Below, in pieces: positions 60,086 to 64,000 of a DNA stretch of 64,000 bases. The notes beneath the pieces were generated by a model. That model saw only the letters and a program-made list of their open reading frames with translations. It made no database searches and was not told the DNA's origin. The stretch's first letter is position 1; each line of letters starts with the position of its first letter. Where the stretch lies: assembly GCF_007994075.1 (NCBI RefSeq), contig NZ_VIWU01000001.1, forward strand, positions 248,001 through 312,000. The letters are read 5' to 3'. The DNA comes from Pseudonocardia hierapolitana. GTDB taxonomy: Bacteria > Actinomycetota > Actinomycetes > Mycobacteriales > Pseudonocardiaceae. The translations under genes were made by a program, and so were the position numbers.

Positions 60086-62671
60086 ATGTCAGGGGGGCCG
60101 CTGCTGGAGCGCCACACCGAGCTCGTCCGGCTGGCGGCCGCCGTGCGGGCCGCCGCGACGGGTCGCGGGCGCGTCGCCCTCGTCACGGGTGAGGCGGGCA
60201 TCGGCAAGACGAGCCTGGTGCGCGCGTTCCTCGGCACCCTGGGCCGGGACGTCCGGGTGTTGCGCGGCGCCTGCGACGACCTGCTCGCTCCCCGCCCGCT
60301 CGCCCCGCTCCGGGAGGCCGTGCGCGACAGCGCGGGCCCGCTGGCACGGGCGCTGGACACCTCCGCGGCGGCCGACGCGGCGCTCTCGGCGGTCGTCGAG
60401 GAGCTCGCCGCGCAAGTGCCCACCGTCCTCGTCGTCGAGGACCTCCACTGGGCCGACGACGCCACCATCGACGTGCTGCGCTACCTCGTGCGGCGGATCG
60501 ACACCCTGCCCGCGGTGCTCGTGCTGACCGTACGGGAGGACGAGATCGCCGCGAACCAGCAGCTGCTCCAGCTGCTGGGCGCGGTGGCCGGGCCGGAGAG
60601 CGTCCGCCTCGAGCTCGAGCCGCTCTCCACCGCGGCCGTCGCGGAGCTCGCCGGGCCGGCCGGTCGCGACACGGGGGCGCTGCATGCGCTCACCGCGGGC
60701 AACCCCTTCTACGTCACCGAGGCGCTCGCCGCGCCCCCGGACGCGCTGCCGATCAGCGTGGCGGACGCCGTGCGCGCACGGATCCGCCCGCTCGGCCCGC
60801 ACTGCGCCGCGGCGCTCGAACAGCTCTCCGTGGTGCCGGGAGTCGTGGAGTTCCCGCTGGCGGAGGCGCTGCTGCCGGACCGGATGGACGAGCTCGCCCG
60901 CGCCGAGGAGCGCGGGATCCTCGCCGTGCGGGAGAACGGCCTCGCGTTCCGGCACGAGCTCGCACGGCGCGCGGTCGAGGCCGCGCTCCCCCGGCTGCGG
61001 CGCAGGGCGCTCAACCTCGCCGTCGTCCGCGTCCTGCGCGGCATCCCGGACATCGACCTCGAACGCGTCGTGCACCACGCCGTGCAGGCCGACGATGCCG
61101 CCACGATCGTCGAGTTCGCACCCCGCGCCGCCCACGCCGCGGCGGCCAGCGGCTCCCATCGGCAGGCGTTGACGCACCTCGAGGCCACGGTCCGCCACGT
61201 CCACCGGCTGCCGCCCGCCGAGCAGGCGACGGTGATCGACGAGTACGGCTGGGAGCTGCACCTGGCCCACCGGCTCGACGACGCCGTGGCCGCCGGGCGG
61301 GACGCCGTGGCCCGCTTCGAGCGGCTCGGCCACCCGGTCGGCCTGGGCACCGCCCTCGTCCGGCTGTCGCGCCACGAGTTCATGTCCGGGGACACCGAGG
61401 AGGCCGAGCGGCTGATCGGGCGAGCGGTGACCGTGCTGGAGAGCGCCGGATCCGACGTGGCGAGCGCCGCGGCGTCCACCGACCGGGCCGCCCTGCTGAC
61501 CCTGACCGGGCAGACCAGGGAGGCGCTTCCCGTCCTGGAGGCGGCCCTGGAGCTGGCGCGCCGGGCGCAGCGGCCCGACCTGCAGTCGCTGTGCCTGAAC
61601 TACCGCGGTCTCGCCCGGGCTCATCACGACGACGTCGACGGCGCCCCGGACATGCGCGAGGCGATCGCGGTCGCGACGACGAACGGGTGTCACGAGGCCG
61701 CCGCGCGTGCCTACATCAACTTCGGTGAGCTGCTGCAGTGCAGCGGCCGCTGGGTGGAGATGGCGCAGTGCGTCGAGGACGGGCTGGCCTACATCCGCGA
61801 GTTCGGGCTGTGGCAGCACGCGCAGCTGGCCGGTGTGCAGCGGCACCTCCTGCAGATGCACCACGGGGACTGGGACGCCGCCGAAGAGGGGCTGCGCAGG
61901 CTCGTGGAGCAGAGCACCCGGAGCGTGTTCGACGTACACCGCCTGCCCGTCTACGGCCGGCTGCTGGCCCGGCGGGGCCGGGAGGATGCCGAGCAGGTGC
62001 TGGATCGGGCCTGGCGGCACGCGAGCCAGCAGCGCGCTCCCATCGGCATGGCCCGGGCGGCGACCGGGCTCGTGGAGTGGGCGTGGCTGAACGAGCAGCC
62101 GGACCGCGCCCGGCGGGCGGCCGAAGAGGTGCTGCCCTGGATGCGGGGCGGCGCCTGGAACACGATGCGCGGCGAACTGCTGCGCCACCTGGCTCGCGCG
62201 GGGATCGACCCCGGCCCGTTCCCCGGCTGCCCGGAGCCGTGGGCGGCCGGGCTGCGCGGCGACTGGGAGGCCGCCGCGGCGGAATGGGCCCGGATCGGCG
62301 ATCCGTACGAGCGGGCGCTCGAACTCACCGAGTCCGGGGAAGCCGGGCCCGCGCTGGAGGGCCTGCGCGTGCTCGACGAGCTGGGCGCCGCGGCCGCCGC
62401 GGTCGTCCGGCGCCGGTTGCGTGAACGGGGCCTGCGGCCACCACCGCAGCGGCGGACCGACCGCAAGCGGTCCCACCCGGCCGGGCTCACCGACCGCGAG
62501 ATCGACGTGCTCGACCTCGTGGCGCAGGGCTCGACCAACGCGGAGATCGCGGCGAAGCTCGTGCTCTCGGTGCGCACCGTCGACCACCACGTGTCGTCGA
62601 TCCTCGGCAAGCTCGGGGCGCGTACGCGCCGGGAGGCCGTCGCGGCGCGGCGCGCCCTCGAACCGAGCTGA
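60086..62671 (+). CDS. Large ATP-binding LuxR-family regulator (LAL type)
   Basis: 861 residues. STAND-type AAA ATPase at about 1-290: Walker A VTGEAGIGKTSLVRAFL and Walker B TVLVVEDLHWADDATIDVLRYL. A TPR-like helical middle (about 350-760) follows, then the LuxR HTH at about 800-855 (LTDREIDVLDLVAQGSTNAEIAAKLVLSVRTVDHHVSSILGKLGA). MalT-like architecture; usually activates a nearby cluster after binding an inducer. ATG 60086. No enzyme gene immediately downstream; next is an ECF sigma factor. Confidence 0.93.
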   Translation: MSGGPLLERHTELVRLAAAVRAAATGRGRVALVTGEAGIGKTSLVRAFLGTLGRDVRVLRGACDDLLAPRPLAPLREAVRDSAGPLARALDTSAAADAALSAVVEELAAQVPTVLVVEDLHWADDATIDVLRYLVRRIDTLPAVLVLTVREDEIAANQQLLQLLGAVAGPESVRLELEPLSTAAVAELAGPAGRDTGALHALTAGNPFYVTEALAAPPDALPISVADAVRARIRPLGPHCAAALEQLSVVPGVVEFPLAEALLPDRMDELARAEERGILAVRENGLAFRHELARRAVEAALPRLRRRALNLAVVRVLRGIPDIDLERVVHHAVQADDAATIVEFAPRAAHAAAASGSHRQALTHLEATVRHVHRLPPAEQATVIDEYGWELHLAHRLDDAVAAGRDAVARFERLGHPVGLGTALVRLSRHEFMSGDTEEAERLIGRAVTVLESAGSDVASAAASTDRAALLTLTGQTREALPVLEAALELARRAQRPDLQSLCLNYRGLARAHHDDVDGAPDMREAIAVATTNGCHEAAARAYINFGELLQCSGRWVEMAQCVEDGLAYIREFGLWQHAQLAGVQRHLLQMHHGDWDAAEEGLRRLVEQSTRSVFDVHRLPVYGRLLARRGREDAEQVLDRAWRHASQQRAPIGMARAATGLVEWAWLNEQPDRARRAAEEVLPWMRGGAWNTMRGELLRHLARAGIDPGPFPGCPEPWAAGLRGDWEAAAAEWARIGDPYERALELTESGEAGPALEGLRVLDELGAAAAAVVRRRLRERGLRPPPQRRTDRKRSHPAGLTDREIDVLDLVAQGSTNAEIAAKLVLSVRTVDHHVSSILGKLGARTRREAVAARRALEPS

Positions 62672-63012
62672 CCGGCGGAGACGCGGGGCGGGGGGCCTCC
62701 AGCGCCTCCCGGGCAGCGTTGCTCTAGAAGGTCATCGGCTCTCCCGGGATCGGCCCCGACCCGGTCTCGGAGCTGCGTCGCCCCGGACACGCCGCGGTGC
62801 GGGCGAAAGGTCACCCCTCGCGGCCCGGGTGTGTCCGCGCTGACGCACCGGGTGCCGGCTCACCGACGGACCAGGTCACCCACCTGCGGAGAGGGTGCGG
62901 GCGTGCCCGGTCGGGTGCCGGGCTGTCACCGATGCAGATGGGCACCCCGGGCGTCCGGATGGGCAGCGCCGACGGATGTCCCGAGCCCGACCCGACCGTA
63001 GGAAGTGTCTCC
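62672..63012. other. 341-bp gap without a recognisable gene
   Basis: Between the LuxR regulator and the sigma factor. The sigma frame remains open upstream to 62797 but the residues are low-complexity and start-poor, so I treat it as a leader. No strong hairpin or repeat seen. Confidence 0.4.
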
Positions 63013-63681
63013 ATGCTGATGCTCGAAACACGCTGCCGGACCGTCGCCGAACGGCCCGGTGCTCCCGAGCCGGCCGCCCCGCCGGGTGCCGAGGTCGTGC
63101 CACGGCCCCTCGAGACCGCCCCGGCGGGGTGCGCCCCCCACTGCGCCCGCCTCTGCACCGAGGACGGGTTCGCGACGGCCTACACCGGCCACGCCAGCGA
63201 GCTGACCGGGTTCTGCCGGCGCGCGCTGGCCGACCACGGGCTCGCGGAGGAGGTCACCCAGGAGGTGTTCCTGCGGGCATGGCGCCGGTGCGCCACCTTC
63301 CGGGTCCGCGACGGCAGCAGCCGGGACGAGACGGCCCAGATACGCACCTGGCTCTTCGCGATCGCCCGCAACGCGGTGATCGACGCCACCCGCAGGCGCG
63401 GACGCCGCCCGACGCTGCACCTGGACCCCGAGCAGGTCGCCCAGCAGGCCGACCCGTCCGACACCTACGCCCGCTTCGACACGGCCGAGCAGGTGCGCGG
63501 CGGGCTCGCCGCGCTCACCCCGACCCACCGGGGCGTCCTCACCGCGATCTTCGTCGACGAGCTGACCTACGACCAGGCCGCCAACCGGTTCGGAGTCCCC
63601 GTCGGCACCGTGAAGAGCCGGATCTACTACGCGCTGCGGGCACTGCGCGCCGAGCTGGGCGACGATGGCCGGCACCGGTAG
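63013..63681 (+). CDS. ECF-family RNA polymerase sigma factor
   Basis: 222 residues. Region 2 (FATAYTGHASELTGFCRRALADHGLAEEVTQEVFLRAWRRC, with WLFAIARNAVIDATRRRGRRP) and region 4 (ALTPTHRGVLTAIFVDELTYDQAANRFGVPVGTVKSRIYYALRALRAEL). The N-terminal 55 residues are extra and Cys-containing (PHCARLC). ATG 63013 is tentative; ATG 63019 is an alternative. An anti-sigma gene is often next, but none is visible before the window ends. Confidence 0.9.
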   Translation: MLMLETRCRTVAERPGAPEPAAPPGAEVVPRPLETAPAGCAPHCARLCTEDGFATAYTGHASELTGFCRRALADHGLAEEVTQEVFLRAWRRCATFRVRDGSSRDETAQIRTWLFAIARNAVIDATRRRGRRPTLHLDPEQVAQQADPSDTYARFDTAEQVRGGLAALTPTHRGVLTAIFVDELTYDQAANRFGVPVGTVKSRIYYALRALRAELGDDGRHR

Positions 63682-64000
63682 GCCCGGTATGGGCAGCGGT
63701 TGCCGATGCAGGCGCCGCCGCGGCGGGCGCAGGATCGAGCGGCGGGGGCGGGTGACCCCTGCACCACCCCGGCGCAGTGGCACGACCCGGCGGGAACAGA
63801 GGCCGCGGCCTCGGCCCGCCACGGTGTGACGCCGATGCGCACGGACGAGCCGGGAGGTGGCTCATCGCATGCGGTTGATGTGGCGTCACGAGAAGGAACG
63901 AACCACTCACCCGCCGCCGCGCGCGACGAGCTGCGCAGCACGATCACGCGGGTCTCCTGACCGATGGGTGGTGGGCCGGCTGCGTGGGAGCATGGCGCGG
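63682..64000. other. Right-edge gap; possible short ORF
   Basis: An open frame from 63835 (MRTDEPGGGSSHAVDVASRE) to 63960 would give about 41 residues with no ribosome site and no recognisable homology. Another frame begins near 63964 and leaves the window. I see no further support for a gene here. Confidence 0.3.

Noticed and set aside
60034..60468. Minus-strand ORF within the LuxR ATPase region
   Set aside because: Ser/Arg/Ala low-complexity shadow of the Walker A region of the real gene.

Overview
The window comes from a very GC-rich (roughly 70% or more) actinobacterium. Several signs point to the mycobacteria/Pseudonocardiales side of the phylum: a mycobacterial-type SOS box upstream of recA, a ClgR-PspA pair beside PgsA and an ArgA acetyltransferase, a homologue of the mycothiol-dependent nitroreductase family, a DUF3046 gene near recA, and an Rv0249c-like succinate dehydrogenase anchor. 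I favour a Pseudonocardia-like genus, but that is inference from gene content only. I see no tRNA, rRNA, CRISPR array, prophage or insertion sequence, so this looks like ordinary chromosomal backbone with accessory catabolic islands.

Layout. 1-7.7 kb: two different succinate dehydrogenases side by side, the C-terminally cut Sdh1 type (flavoprotein plus membrane anchor) and a complete b558-type sdhCAB operon with a divergent LysR regulator. 7.8-13.8 kb: a DsbA-like protein, recA-recX with an SOS box, a WYL regulator, a VOC protein, DUF3046 and a domain-permuted CoA-transferase. 14-21 kb: a sugar-type Gfo/Idh/MocA-DUF6807 pair, an MFS transporter, an SDR, an internally duplicated membrane protein, and an autoregulated ArsR-SRPBCC operon. 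21-34 kb: an arginase-like protein, TetR with a divergent EamA exporter, the giant Lhr helicase, YidD, a nuclease-like protein, an esterase, a PucR-type regulator, a second-type YidC with DUF6412, and a GNAT enzyme. 34-48 kb: a two-component system, an Fpg/Nei glycosylase, a striking 22-bp tandem-repeat array, then pspA-clgR-pgsA-rimO, argA, an ECF41 sigma factor with its oxidoreductase, AraC, GNAT and ftsK. 48-59 kb: lysine catabolism (Lrp, lysine 6-aminotransferase, semialdehyde dehydrogenase) and a polyamine catabolic island (FAD amine oxidase, aminotransferase, Lrp, aldehyde dehydrogenase, APC permease), followed by RidA. 59-64 kb: a hemerythrin-like protein, a large LuxR-family ATPase regulator and an ECF sigma factor.

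Functional themes. Respiration (two SQR complexes), DNA repair (RecA/RecX, Lhr, Nei-like glycosylase), envelope stress and proteostasis (ClgR, PspA, YidC/YidD), and amino acid/polyamine breakdown with local Lrp regulators. The recA-to-ftsK stretch resembles the conserved actinobacterial recA-lhr-nei-pgsA-rimO-ftsK neighbourhood, loosened by inserted accessory genes.

The least explained structures are non-coding: the 22-bp array at 37.09-37.50 kb built in two opposing orientations, a paired inverted repeat element present at 23.55 and 32.2 kb (the second copy supplies the C-terminus of YidC), and several very clean operators.
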